Source: Amycolatopsis alba DSM 44262 (lineage in GTDB: Bacteria > Actinomycetota > Actinomycetes > Mycobacteriales > Pseudonocardiaceae). From it: a stretch of DNA of 64,000 nt. The notes beneath the pieces were generated by a model. It saw only the letters and a list, made by a program, of their open reading frames with translations. It searched no databases and was not told the DNA's origin. This document shows positions 17,865 through 26,461 of the stretch, piece by piece. Every line of letters begins with the position of its first letter. Position 1 is the stretch's first letter. The translations under genes were made by a program, and so were the position numbers. Location of the stretch: NCBI RefSeq assembly GCF_000384215.1, contig NZ_KB913032.1:1265021-1329020 (forward strand), given 5' to 3'.

Positions 17865-19022
17865 TCACCGCACGGCCGCGACGGGATCGCCGTCGAGCAG
17901 GCCGGAAAGCCTGCTCGCCAGGGTGTCCCACCGCCAGTTCTCGGCGACCCATTCGCGACCGGCCGCCCCCATGCGCCGCGCCCGCACCGGATCGGCGAGC
18001 AACGCGGCCAGGGTGTCCCTCAGCTGCTGTTCGTCGCGGCCGTCGACGACGTGCCCGGTGACCTCGTCCAGCACCGTTTCCGGCGCACCGCCGGAATTGC
18101 CCGCGACCACCGGCAGCCCGGTCGCCGAGGCCTCCAGGTACACGATGCCCAGGCCCTCGACGTCGAGTCCCTTCCCGCGTGTCCGCGCGGGCATCGCGAA
18201 GACGTCACCCGCGTTGTAGTGCGCGGGCAACTCCTTCCACGGCACCGATCCGGTGATGACGACGCTGTCTTCGACCCCCAGCGCCCCGGCGAGCCCGGTG
18301 AGCGTCTTGCGGTACGGGCCGCCGCCGACGATCAGCAGCGCCACGTCCGGGATCCGTTTGCGGAGTCCGGGCATGATCTTGATGAGCATGTCCTGGCCCT
18401 TGCGCGGCACCAGTCGCGAAACGCAGACGATCGTCGGACGGTCGCCGAGCCCGTGCCGCTCGCGGATCTCCTTGCCCGCGGCGGCATCCGGGCGGTAGAG
18501 GGCGGTGTCCACACCGCACGGGAGCATCTCCAAACCCGCCATCGGGCCGAAAGCGGCCGAGAACCGGGAGCGCGTGTACTTGCTGACGTACGTGATCACA
18601 TCGACGGTGTCGCCGATCCGCCGCAGCGCCTGCCGTGAGCCGGGGAGCATCGACCAGCCGACTTCGTGGCCGTGCGTCGACGCCAGCACCCGGTGGGCAC
18701 CCGCCGAGCGCAGCGGATGCCCCAGCAACGCGAGCGGCGCGGCTGCGCCGAACCAGACGGCCTCGCACTCGCGGGCGCGCATGATCTCCTTCGCCCGCTT
18801 GAGCACGTCCGGTGTCGGCAGCATCAGGGACGTCGGATGGCGCACGACCTCGAACGGGGCGGCGGCGTCGAACTCGCCGTGCGAGCCGGTGCTCGATTCC
18901 CAGGACGGGGCGTAGACGACGAGGTCGTCCGCGGGCAGGCGGGTGGCCAGCGAGTTCAGGTAGTTCTGGATGCCGCCCGGCCGGGGCGGGAAGTCGTTGG
19001 TCACCAGCAGCGTCCTCAGCAC
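17865..19022 (-). CDS. pimB: GT4 mannosyltransferase, PimB-type
   Basis: 385 residues, GT-B fold. Opening VTNDFPPRPGGIQNYLNSLA is the acceptor-domain signature of the PimB/MgtA group; the donor domain has VCVSRLVPRKGQDMLIK, IVGGGPYRK and EGLGIVYLEASATGLPV with the E-x7-E element. PimB' adds the second mannose to phosphatidylinositol monomannoside from GDP-mannose on the cytoplasmic side of the membrane. Downstream of the NlpC/P60 gene in the same relative order as in M. tuberculosis. GTG start at 19022. Confidence 0.85.
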   Translation of the reverse strand: MLRTLLVTNDFPPRPGGIQNYLNSLATRLPADDLVVYAPSWESSTGSHGEFDAAAPFEVVRHPTSLMLPTPDVLKRAKEIMRARECEAVWFGAAAPLALLGHPLRSAGAHRVLASTHGHEVGWSMLPGSRQALRRIGDTVDVITYVSKYTRSRFSAAFGPMAGLEMLPCGVDTALYRPDAAAGKEIRERHGLGDRPTIVCVSRLVPRKGQDMLIKIMPGLRKRIPDVALLIVGGGPYRKTLTGLAGALGVEDSVVITGSVPWKELPAHYNAGDVFAMPARTRGKGLDVEGLGIVYLEASATGLPVVAGNSGGAPETVLDEVTGHVVDGRDEQQLRDTLAALLADPVRARRMGAAGREWVAENWRWDTLASRLSGLLDGDPVAAVR

Positions 19023-19050
19023 CCCTGCAGGCTACTTGGCCCCGGACACG

Positions 19051-19091
19051 CGAAAGGGGCGGCACCGCCTGCGCGGTACCGCCCCGTTTCG
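19051..19091 (-). terminator. Terminator after NlpC/P60 gene
   Basis: GGGGCGGCACCGC pairs with GCGGTACCGCCCC across a 4-nt loop, with outer CGAAA/TTTCG pairs and one bulge. Lies 9 bp beyond the NlpC/P60 stop; no long T run, as usual in actinobacteria. Confidence 0.75.
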
Positions 19092-19099
19092 TCTTTTCG

Positions 19100-20152
19100 T
19101 CAGGCCGTCGGGCGACGGGCTCCGACGTAGTTGTTCTGCAGCGGCGACACCTTGACGACGTCACCGGTGGTCGGCGCGTGCACCATCATGCCGTTGCCGA
19201 CGTACATGCCGACGTGCGAAACCGGTGAGTTGTAGAACACCAGGTCGCCGGGCTGGAGCTGCGACCGCTGCACCGGGGCGCCGAAGGTCGACTGCTGACG
19301 GCTGGACCGCGGCAGGGTGAGCCCCGCCTGCTTGTACGCCCACAGCATCAGACCCGAGCAGTCGAACGACGAGGGGCCGACGTCGCCCCAGCCGTAGGGG
19401 CTGCCGAGCTTGCTCTTCGCGGCCGAGAGAGCCGCCGCGGCCTCGGGACCCGGAGCGGGCAGGTTGGGGAACGCCCCGCCCTTGTCCTTCTGCGCGTTCT
19501 TGTCCGCGGCGCTCAGGTTGCCGCTGGCCCGCTGGATCTCCTTGAGCTGGTCGTCCAGCGTCTTCTTGCGGGCCTCGATGTCCGTCGTCAGCTTGGCGGC
19601 GGTGTCACGGGCGGCGGTGGCCGTGCCCTGCGCGTCCGCTGCCTGCTTGGCGGCGGCCGCGGACTGGGCGACAGCGCCGCTCAGGTTGTTCAGGGCGGTG
19701 TTCTTGTTCGCGGCGAGGACCTCGAGCGCCGAGGAGCGCTCCAGGAAGTCCTGGGTCGACGCGCCGGACAGCAGCGACGACAGCTTGTTCAGCTGCACAC
19801 CGCTGGTGAACGACGCACCGGCGAACTTGTTCACCTCGGCCTGGAACGTCTTTTCGTCACCGGCCGCCTTGACACCGAGGTCCTTGGCGGAGGCGGCGTC
19901 GGCGGTGGCCTTGTCGAGCTCACCCTGCTTCGCGGCGAGGTCGTCCTTCGCCTTGAGGAGGTCTTCGTTCGCCTTCTCGGCCTGTGCCGCGAGGTCGCGG
20001 TACTTGGCGAGGGCGTCCGAGCCGGAGGGGGGCTGCTGAGGGGCGGGGGCTGGGGCTGCAGTGGCAGCAGGCTGGGCGACCGTTACTGCGGTGATCACCG
20101 CGGCCGCGGCCAAAGCTCCTGACACCACGCGCTTGACTGGATGCGACTGCAC
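19100..20152 (-). CDS. Secreted NlpC/P60 peptidoglycan hydrolase with coiled coil
   Basis: 350 residues. Signal peptide with hydrophobic core VVSGALAAAAVITAVTVAQP, then a low-complexity Pro/Ala linker, a long coiled coil (about 45-230, heptads rich in Ala, Lys, Leu, Asp) and a C-terminal NlpC/P60 domain with catalytic Cys265 in FDCSGLM, His313 in SHVGMYVG and His325 in VHAP. This is the RipA/Rv2190c-type layout: the coiled coil often restrains the endopeptidase that cleaves stem peptides. GTG start with AAAGGAG upstream. Confidence 0.92.
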   Translation of the reverse strand: MQSHPVKRVVSGALAAAAVITAVTVAQPAATAAPAPAPQQPPSGSDALAKYRDLAAQAEKANEDLLKAKDDLAAKQGELDKATADAASAKDLGVKAAGDEKTFQAEVNKFAGASFTSGVQLNKLSSLLSGASTQDFLERSSALEVLAANKNTALNNLSGAVAQSAAAAKQAADAQGTATAARDTAAKLTTDIEARKKTLDDQLKEIQRASGNLSAADKNAQKDKGGAFPNLPAPGPEAAAALSAAKSKLGSPYGWGDVGPSSFDCSGLMLWAYKQAGLTLPRSSRQQSTFGAPVQRSQLQPGDLVFYNSPVSHVGMYVGNGMMVHAPTTGDVVKVSPLQNNYVGARRPTA

Positions 20153-20598
20153 GGTCGCGCGTGTCTCCTTTGCTGTCGGCCACCGACTCGAAACCAGGGA
20201 TGAAGAGGTCGGGGGCCCTCTTCACGCGGAGCCGCGTCGCCGACCGTGAGGCCCGCGCGGTTCCCCGCGTTCCCGCCTTGCGCCTGGCCGAGTGCTATCA
20301 CAACAGGTTTGGCGCATGGCTGATTCCGGTGCAACTCCCCGACAAAGCTGCTTCGGTGGCGATCCCGTGTCGCCGTCTGGCGACGACTTCCGGCCACGAG
20401 ATCTCGGACAGGTTACGAAACCACGGGCACCGCGTCCACCATGGCAGGCGCAAAAACTCTCCGTGATGCGCCGAAACACCTTCGGACCAGCATGAGCGGA
20501 AAGTTGTGACGGGCGTTACATCCTGGGGCTGATCGCGACTACCTACCGTTCACCCGATCGGATCGACCACTCGTCGAATGTCCCGGTCGCGGCGTGTC
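20153..20598 (-). promoter_or_regulatory. Long leader of the NlpC/P60 gene; possible c-di-AMP riboswitch relative
   Basis: 446 bp without a convincing gene. On the minus strand it contains GGCGGGAACGCGGGGAACCG, then a GC stem, CGCGTGAAGAGG and, near the end, CGAGTCGGTGG before AAAGGAGA. GGGGAACC and GUGAA blocks in that order occur in ydaO-type (c-di-AMP) riboswitches, which often precede actinobacterial wall hydrolase genes, but the conserved GUCAGCUAACC block is not seen. The assignment is tentative. Confidence 0.3.
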
Positions 20599-20841
20599 TC
20601 AAGCCGTCTTCCGGCGCTCCTGACCGACGATCTCGACCATCCGGAGGCGCGGGATCAGCCCGGCTTCGGCGAGCGCGTCGACGGCTCTCCGCTCGTCGGC
20701 GTCCCATTCGAGCGCGGGTGGCGCGCCGAGGAGGACGCTGACGACACAGTCATGACATGCGTCACCGCGGACCGCGCACCGGTCGCAATCGATGACGAGC
20801 GTCTCGATATCCGCTATATCGGCGATGGCCTTGTCGTGCAT
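20599..20841 (-). CDS. Small cysteine-containing hypothetical protein
   Basis: 80 residues, start ATG 20841 chosen because GAGGAG lies just upstream. Middle segment CDRCAVRGDACHDC has four cysteines in a CX2C...CX2C arrangement, suggesting metal or redox function. It then runs into a helical C terminus (DERRAVDALAEAGLIPR). It sits between the NlpC/P60 gene and the NYN gene; a hypothetical is found at the same position in mycobacteria. Not recognised beyond that. Confidence 0.7.
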   Translation of the reverse strand: MHDKAIADIADIETLVIDCDRCAVRGDACHDCVVSVLLGAPPALEWDADERRAVDALAEAGLIPRLRMVEIVGQERRKTA

Positions 20842-20936
20842 CTCGGGCTCCTCACTTTCAGTGGTGAGGAGCACATTAAGAGCGACCACCGACAGTTTCG
20901 GGTGAGCGAGTGCGCCGGGACCGCCCACTCCCACCG

Positions 20937-20999
20937 CGTGTCGTCCGTCCAGTCACCCGTGTCGTCCATCTGATCACGTGTGTCGTCCCACCGGTCACG
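20937..20999 (+). repeat. Three 21-nt tandem repeats
   Basis: Three units of CGTGTCGTCC followed by eleven variable bases starting (A/G)TC or CAC and ending TCAC or similar, period exactly 21 (starts 20937, 20958, 20979). The same unit occurs at 34735-34776 and in degraded form at 11614-11641. Confidence 0.8.
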
Positions 21000-21015
21000 C
21001 GAAACGCCCGACACG

Positions 21016-21043
21016 CTTGGCCCTAACCCGAATCGCCACTCAC
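21016..21043 (-). repeat. 28-nt intergenic box, copy B
   Basis: Identical to 11699-11726 over 28 bases. Here it lies between the tandem repeats and the hairpin. Confidence 0.85.
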
Positions 21044-21081
21044 GACCCCGCGGCCAGGTGAGTGCCCGACGGAACGGTGGT

Positions 21082-21134
21082 GTTGCGAAAGCCACTTTCG
21101 CAACGTTGAAAGTTGCGAAAGTGGCTTTCGCAAC
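21082..21134. repeat. Perfect 23-7-23 hairpin, GAAAGCCACTTTC class
   Basis: GTTGCGAAAGCCACTTTC + GCAAC, loop GTTGAAA, then the exact complement. Each arm is itself a palindrome (GTTGCGAAAG-CCA-CTTTCGCAAC), so the DNA can form one long or two short hairpins. Located 54 bp after the NYN stop; may end its transcript. Confidence 0.9.
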
Positions 21135-21188
21135 GCATTCCGGTGGGGTTCGCAGAAACAAGGTTCGCAGTAAAGCGCCCAGCACCAA

Positions 21189-22577
21189 TCACACCCGGCT
21201 GAGCCGCGACACCAGCACCGCCGAAGGCACCGGGTGCGCGCCTTTCCGCCGTACCGAATCCGCCACCGCCCGGTCCGTGCTCGCGACCACCATCGGCCGC
21301 CCCGGCGGCTCGGCCGCGACCAGGGACCGGATGACGTCGTCCGCGAGCACGCCGCGTTCGGAGAACAGCACCCGCACCCCGCGCGGCACCGCCGCGGGCA
21401 CGGAGAGCACACCGGCGCCGTCGAACACCACGGTCACCTCGGCCGAGGTCCGCGCGGCGAGCGCGGAAAGCTGGTGGATCAGCCGGTCTCGCTGGTCGGA
21501 CAGCGCCATCTCCGGGTACCCGGTCTTGGTGACGTTGTAGCCGTCGACGATCAGGTGCACATTGGGCAGCGCGAGGTGCCTGTCGAGCGCCGTGACGTCC
21601 TGGATCTTGCCGCCCGCGCCCAGGCCCGACGTCGCGCCGCGGACCATGTCCGCTGGGCGCTGGCCTCGCGCGCTCACCGAAAGCTCGCGGCGCAGCCCGC
21701 CGACGGCGCCTTCGATCGTGTCCAGCAGCAAGCCGAGCCTGACCTCGTCGGCTTGACGCGCTTCGCGGGCGGACTGACGGGCGATCTCGGCGTCCGTGAC
21801 GGCCTTCTCAGCCCGCGCCCGCTCAGTCGCGACACGCTGCCGCTCGCGGTCCAGCTGGGCCTTCAGCGCCTTGATCTCCTCGGCACTCTCGGCGCCTCCG
21901 CTTTCCAGCCGGGCGTGCGCCTCGACGACGGCGTCCTTGGCCTGGCGCAGCTGCACACCCTGCTCCCGCAGGCGCTTCAGCAACTTGTCGACTTCGGCGT
22001 CGCGTTCGCCTCGCGCGCCACCGGCGAGCTCCTTGGCCTGGTGCAGCTCTTCGCGCAGCTGGGCCAGTTCGGTCTCGAGCCGTTGGTTGCGGGCCAGCGC
22101 GGCATCGCGTTCGGCGCGTAACGCCGTCTCCTCGGCGTTCTTCGCCACCAGCCGGACCCGTCCGGCCGCGCCCGCCTCGCCGAGCAGCACGGCGGCGGCC
22201 GCGGCGGCGACGGAATCGGGGGCGTTCGGGTCGAGGGCGTCCTTGCGATGGTCACGCAGCCATTCGGTGACCGCGACCCGGAACTGCGAAGACTCCCCCA
22301 ACGCGGCGAGCAGCGCGGTCCCGCCGAGTTTCGCGCGTTTCGCCGGGGCGAACTTCGCGACGGGGCGCAGCTGCCTCGGCACGTCGGCGACCGGCAGCTT
22401 GCCGACGGCGGCGGCCGCGAGCTCGGCGATCCGCTCCCGCACGGTCTCCGGCAGGGACGTCCAGCCCTCGGCCGGTACCTCCTCGGACGGCTCGTCCGCA
22501 CCTGCCGACGCCACGACACCCGAGGGGCCGCCGGTGGCGTCCTCGGGCAATTCGGGCACTGCGGGCTGCGGTTGCAT
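21189..22577 (-). CDS. NYN-domain putative RNA-processing protein with coiled coil
   Basis: 462 residues. The N-terminal 150 are helical, Ala-rich; residues about 155-290 form a long coiled coil (repeated RAERDAALARNQ, LAQLREELHQAK and similar). The C-terminal NYN/PIN-like domain begins VHLIVDGYNVTKTGYPEM, with acidic residues in VVFDGAG and VLFSERGVLADDVIR, the arrangement of YacP-type nucleases. Possible role: RNA cleavage or tRNA/rRNA handling; not proven. Divergent from the DnaQ-GIY-YIG gene. Confidence 0.85.
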   Translation of the reverse strand: MQPQPAVPELPEDATGGPSGVVASAGADEPSEEVPAEGWTSLPETVRERIAELAAAAVGKLPVADVPRQLRPVAKFAPAKRAKLGGTALLAALGESSQFRVAVTEWLRDHRKDALDPNAPDSVAAAAAAVLLGEAGAAGRVRLVAKNAEETALRAERDAALARNQRLETELAQLREELHQAKELAGGARGERDAEVDKLLKRLREQGVQLRQAKDAVVEAHARLESGGAESAEEIKALKAQLDRERQRVATERARAEKAVTDAEIARQSAREARQADEVRLGLLLDTIEGAVGGLRRELSVSARGQRPADMVRGATSGLGAGGKIQDVTALDRHLALPNVHLIVDGYNVTKTGYPEMALSDQRDRLIHQLSALAARTSAEVTVVFDGAGVLSVPAAVPRGVRVLFSERGVLADDVIRSLVAAEPPGRPMVVASTDRAVADSVRRKGAHPVPSAVLVSRLSRV

Positions 22578-22673
22578 CGCACCAGCGTAGGCCCCATGCC
22601 CTCAGAGCGCGCTCGATGGGACGGCGTGCGCGGATCACGGGATTGTCGGTGCCCACCCCTACTGTGCCCGATC

Positions 22674-24392
22674 ATGGACACCGGACGGCGGCCCGGCGCG
22701 GCGCAACTCGCCTTCGACGAGCTGGGAACCCCTTTGCGGGACATCACTTTCGTCGTGTTCGACCTGGAGACCACCGGCACGAAACCCGGTCCGGACGGGA
22801 TCACCGAGATCGGCGCGGTCAAGATCCGCGCCGGCGAGATCGTCGGCGAGTTCGCCACCTTCGTCAATCCGGGGATGCCGATCCCACCGCAGATCGTCGA
22901 GCTCACCGGTATCACCGGCGCGATGGTCTACGACGCTCCCCGGATCGAACGCGTGCTGCCGTCGTTCCTCGAATTCATCTCCGGCGCCGTGCTCGTGGCG
23001 CACAACGCCCCCTTCGACACCGGCTTCATGCGCGCGGCCTGCGAGGGCCACGGCTACCACTGGCCCAAGGCGGCCGTGGTCTGCACGGTCCGCCTCGCCC
23101 GCCGGGTCATCTCCCGCGACGAGACACCCAGCTACCGCCTGTCCGCGCTGGCCGCGTTGTTCGGGGCGCGCACGACGCCCAACCACCGCGCGCTCGCGGA
23201 CGCGCGTGCCACCGTCGACGTGCTGCACGCACTGCTCGAACGCGTGGGCAACCTCGGTGTCCACACCCTGGAAGAATTGCTGGACTACCTGCCCGAGGTG
23301 ACCCCGGCCCAGCGCCGCAAACGGTCGCTGGCCGAACACCTGCCGTCGCGGCCCGGCGTCTACCTGTTCCGCGGCCCGAGCGACGAGGTCCTGTACGTCG
23401 GGACGTCGGGCGACCTGCGCCGCCGGGTCCGGCAGTACTTCACCGGATCGGAGAGCCGCGGGCGGATCCGGGAGATGGTCGCGCTGGCCGAACGGGTCGA
23501 CGCGGTCGAATGCGCGCACGCGCTGGAGGCCGCGGTCCGGGAGCTACGGCTGATCGCCGCCCACCGTCCGATGTACAACCGCCGTTCCAAGAACCCACGG
23601 CACGCCTGGTGGGTCGCGCTGACCGAGGAGGCCTTCCCGCGCCTGTCGGTGGTCCGCATGCCGCGAGACGGGATGCTGGGGCCCTTTCGCAGCCAGACCG
23701 ACGCCCGGTCGGCCGCGGACACCCTCGCCGGCGCCTCGGGACTGCGGACGTGCACCCAGCGCATCTCGGCCACCGCGCCGAGCGGCAAGCCCTGCGTCCT
23801 CGCCGAACTCGGCCGCTGCGGAGCGCCGTGCGCCGGGCAGCAGACGGTGGAGGAGTACCGGCCCGGCGTGCTGGCGGTGTCCGGTCTCATCGCCGGGACG
23901 GACGGGCGGCCACTGCGGGCCGCCGCCGATCAGCTGGCCCGGCTTTCCTCGGCGGAACATTTCGAACAGGCCGCCCAGCACCGCGATCAGCTGGCCGGGT
24001 TGATCCGCGCGGTCGGCCGGGCGCACCGGCTGTCGGCGCTGGCGGGCATCCCGGAGCTGATCGCCGCCGGACCGGACGGGAAGGGCGGCTGGGAACTGGC
24101 GGTGATCCGGCACGGCAGGCTCGCGTCGGCAGGCGTCGCGCGGCGCGGGGTGCCACCGATGCCGGTGGTCGAGCTGTTGGTGGCCTCGGCGGAGACGGTG
24201 CTCCCCGGCCCCGGCCCGCTCTTCGGCGCGATCTCCGAGGAGGTCCGCATCCTGTTGCGCTGGCTGACCCGTCCCGGCGTCCGGCTGGTGCGCACCACGC
24301 ACCCCTGGGCGGAACCGGCCGCCGCCGGTGGCTGGCAGGAGTGGCTCGACCTGGCGGCGAGCGCGACGGCGTTGGAGCAGGTGGCGGGCTAG
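22674..24392 (+). CDS. DnaQ-like exonuclease fused to UvrC-type GIY-YIG endonuclease
   Basis: 572 residues. N-terminal DEDDh exonuclease (about 20-185): FDLETTG, HNAPFD and NHRALADARAT give the acidic and His residues. GIY-YIG domain (about 220-310): GVYLFRGPSDEVLYVGTSG, followed by an arginine-rich helix. Then the UvrC-like cysteine region with LGRCGAPCAG and a UVR-like helix pair. There is no C-terminal RNase H-like UvrC domain, so it resembles Cho. Role in DNA repair is likely; homologues sit at the same place in mycobacteria (Rv2191). ATG 22674 begins the first clear domain; the open frame upstream overlaps the divergent NYN gene. Confidence 0.88.
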   Translation: MDTGRRPGAAQLAFDELGTPLRDITFVVFDLETTGTKPGPDGITEIGAVKIRAGEIVGEFATFVNPGMPIPPQIVELTGITGAMVYDAPRIERVLPSFLEFISGAVLVAHNAPFDTGFMRAACEGHGYHWPKAAVVCTVRLARRVISRDETPSYRLSALAALFGARTTPNHRALADARATVDVLHALLERVGNLGVHTLEELLDYLPEVTPAQRRKRSLAEHLPSRPGVYLFRGPSDEVLYVGTSGDLRRRVRQYFTGSESRGRIREMVALAERVDAVECAHALEAAVRELRLIAAHRPMYNRRSKNPRHAWWVALTEEAFPRLSVVRMPRDGMLGPFRSQTDARSAADTLAGASGLRTCTQRISATAPSGKPCVLAELGRCGAPCAGQQTVEEYRPGVLAVSGLIAGTDGRPLRAAADQLARLSSAEHFEQAAQHRDQLAGLIRAVGRAHRLSALAGIPELIAAGPDGKGGWELAVIRHGRLASAGVARRGVPPMPVVELLVASAETVLPGPGPLFGAISEEVRILLRWLTRPGVRLVRTTHPWAEPAAAGGWQEWLDLAASATALEQVAG

Positions 24393-24431
24393 GATCGCGG
24401 CACCGGATTCCCTTAAGTAGGAGGCGCTGTA

Positions 24432-24716
24432 GTGATCACCGCGATCGTGCTGATCCAGGTCGAAGCCGATGCCATTCCCGAGGCGGCGCAGTCGATCGCG
24501 GACATCGAGGGAGTCCGTGAGGTCTACTCCTGCGCGGGTGACGTCGACTTGATCGCTTCGGTCCGCGTCGAGGCCCACGAAGACCTCGCGGATCTGATCC
24601 CGGCGAAGATCGGCAAGGTCCCCGGCGTGCTGAGCACGGTCACGCACATCGCGTTCCGCTCGTACTCGAAGGCCGACAGCGAGTCCGCGTTCGACATCGG
24701 CGTCGAAGGCGCCTGA
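24432..24716 (+). CDS. Stand-alone Lrp/AsnC ligand-binding (RAM) domain protein
   Basis: 94 residues that cover only the RAM domain: VLIQVEADAIPEAAQSIADI, EGVREVYSCAGDVDLI, and a closing strand THIAFRSYS. No helix-turn-helix. Such proteins form ring-shaped oligomers that bind amino acids or act as partners of full-length Lrp proteins. GTG start with AGGAGG eleven bases upstream. Lies 40 bp after the nuclease gene, probably co-transcribed. Confidence 0.88.
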   Translation: MITAIVLIQVEADAIPEAAQSIADIEGVREVYSCAGDVDLIASVRVEAHEDLADLIPAKIGKVPGVLSTVTHIAFRSYSKADSESAFDIGVEGA

Positions 24717-24732
24717 GCTTCCCCTCTGATCG

Positions 24733-24770
24733 CATGAAGGCCCCCTTCCCGCGGGAAGGGGGCCTTCATG
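24733..24770. terminator. Bidirectional terminator, perfect 19-bp palindrome
   Basis: CATGAAGGCCCCCTTCCCG followed at once by its complement. It lies between the convergent RAM gene and qcrB. It carries the GAAGGCCCCCTTC core of the hairpin family but lacks the 7-nt loop. Confidence 0.85.
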
Positions 24771-24784
24771 TACTTCTGTCGAGC

Positions 24785-26461
24785 TTAGTGCCCGGAGGTG
24801 ATCTCCTTGCGCTCCTGCGAAGGCTCACCGCCGATGTCGTCGACCTTGCCGTTGCCGTTCGAGCCGTGCCCGTTGGACCGGGCGCGCTCCAGCGCGATCG
24901 TCTCCTCGACCGGGTCCGGCGTCCAGGTCGAACCCGCGACGGCGTGACCGGCCGAACCGAGCTTGTTCATCTTCTTCGGCACCGACGCGCCCTGGTACTC
25001 GAGCGGCAGCGGGTGACCGTGGTCGTCCACCGGGCCGAGCGGCTGGTGGATCTCGATGAACTCACCGTGCGGCAGGCGCTTGATGATGCCGGTCTCGACA
25101 CCGTGCTCCAGCACCTCGCGGTCGGCCCGCTGGAGGCCGAGGCAGATCCGGTAGGTGATGTAGTAAGCGATCGGCGGCAGCAGCAGCACACCGATCCGGC
25201 CCGCCCACGTCGTCGCGTTCAGCGAGATGTCGAAGGCGAACGCGATGATGTCGTTGAAGCCCGACAGCATGATGACCGCGAAGAACGTCAGGGCCATGAT
25301 GCCGAGCGAGGTCCGGACCGGGACGTCGCGCGGACGCTGCAGCAGGTTGTGGTGCGCGGTGTCCTTGGACAGCTTTCGCTCGATCCAGGGATACATCACC
25401 AGCAAGCCGATCAGCAGCGGCATCCCGACCGCGCCGGGGAAGAACACCGCCGGGACCGTGTAGTTCCCGAGGTAGAGCTCCCACGCGGGCCAGATCCGCA
25501 GCATGCCGTCGGCCCAGGCCATGTACCAGTCAGGCTGCGAACCCGCCGAGACCTGCGCCGCGTTGTACGGGCCGATGTTCCAGATCGGGTTGATCTGGAA
25601 GAGCCCCGACATCAGCGCGATGACGCCGGTGACCAGCGCGAAGAACGCACCGCCCTTGAGCGCGAAGACCGGCATGATCCGGACGCCGACGACGTTGGTC
25701 TCCTTGCGGCGCACGCCGGGGAACTGTGTGTGCTTCTGGTACCAGACCAGCGCGAGGTGCGCGCCCACGAGGGCGAGCATGATGCCCGGCAGCAGCAGGA
25801 TGTGGATCGTGTACAGGCGCGGGATGATCTCGTTGCCGGGGAACTCCCCGCCGAACAGCGCCCAGTGGATCCAGGTGCCCATGACCGGCACCGAGAGCAC
25901 GATGCCCGACAGGGTCGCGCGGATACCGGTACCGGAGAGCAGGTCGTCCGGGAGCGAGTAGCCGAAGAAGCCTTCGAACATGCCCAGGACCAGGAGCAGC
26001 GCGCCGATGACCCAGTTCGCCTCACGCGGGCGCCGGAACGCGCCGGTGAAGAAGATCCGGAACATGTGGACCATCATCGAGGCGACGAAGATCAGCGCGG
26101 CCCAGTGGTGCAGCTGGCGGACGAACAGACCGCCGCGGACGTCGAACGAGATGTCGAGCGTGGTCGCGAAGGCCCGCGACATCTCGACGCCCTGCAGACC
26201 GGTGAAGCTGCCGTTGTAGACGACCTCCTCCATGGAGGGGTCGAAGAACAGCGTGAGGTACACACCCGACAGCAACAGGATGATGAAGCTGTAGAGCGCG
26301 ATCTCGCCGAGGAGGAAGGACCAGTGGGTCGGGAACACCTTGTTGATCTGGTGCCGCATGCCCTTGGCCAGGTGATACCGGTCGTCGGCCCACTTGGCAC
26401 CCGCACCCGCGGCCTTCTCGACCGGGTTCGTCCCCTTCGTCGGGGTGGTGAGTGAACTCAT
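24785..26461 (-). CDS. qcrB: Cytochrome bc1 complex cytochrome b subunit
   Basis: 558 residues. Quinol-oxidising subunit of the actinobacterial bcc complex, with eight or more membrane helices; heme-ligand histidines lie in [20 protein letters not shown] and [20 protein letters not shown], and the PEWY-like Qo motif appears as [10 protein letters not shown]. The C-terminal 150 residues form the extended cytoplasmic tail seen in actinobacteria. ATG overlaps the qcrA stop (ATGA). Last gene of ctaE-qcrC-qcrA-qcrB. Confidence 0.97.
   Translation of the reverse strand: MSSLTTPTKGTNPVEKAAGAGAKWADDRYHLAKGMRHQINKVFPTHWSFLLGEIALYSFIILLLSGVYLTLFFDPSMEEVVYNGSFTGLQGVEMSRAFATTLDISFDVRGGLFVRQLHHWAALIFVASMMVHMFRIFFTGAFRRPREANWVIGALLLVLGMFEGFFGYSLPDDLLSGTGIRATLSGIVLSVPVMGTWIHWALFGGEFPGNEIIPRLYTIHILLLPGIMLALVGAHLALVWYQKHTQFPGVRRKETNVVGVRIMPVFALKGGAFFALVTGVIALMSGLFQINPIWNIGPYNAAQVSAGSQPDWYMAWADGMLRIWPAWELYLGNYTVPAVFFPGAVGMPLLIGLLVMYPWIERKLSKDTAHHNLLQRPRDVPVRTSLGIMALTFFAVIMLSGFNDIIAFAFDISLNATTWAGRIGVLLLPPIAYYITYRICLGLQRADREVLEHGVETGIIKRLPHGEFIEIHQPLGPVDDHGHPLPLEYQGASVPKKMNKLGSAGHAVAGSTWTPDPVEETIALERARSNGHGSNGNGKVDDIGGEPSQERKEITSGH

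Larger units (their letters stand above)
20842..21188. other. 347-bp gap with tandem repeats, 28-nt box and hairpin
   Basis: No gene. In order: 21-nt tandem repeat (20937-20999), 28-nt box (21016-21043), perfect 23-7-23 hairpin (21082-21134). Apart from a Shine-Dalgarno and presumed promoter for the downstream small gene nothing else is seen. Confidence 0.8.

Noticed and set aside
20222..20479. Minus-strand 85-codon frame in the NlpC/P60 leader
   Set aside because: No ribosome site and composition unlike coding sequence.
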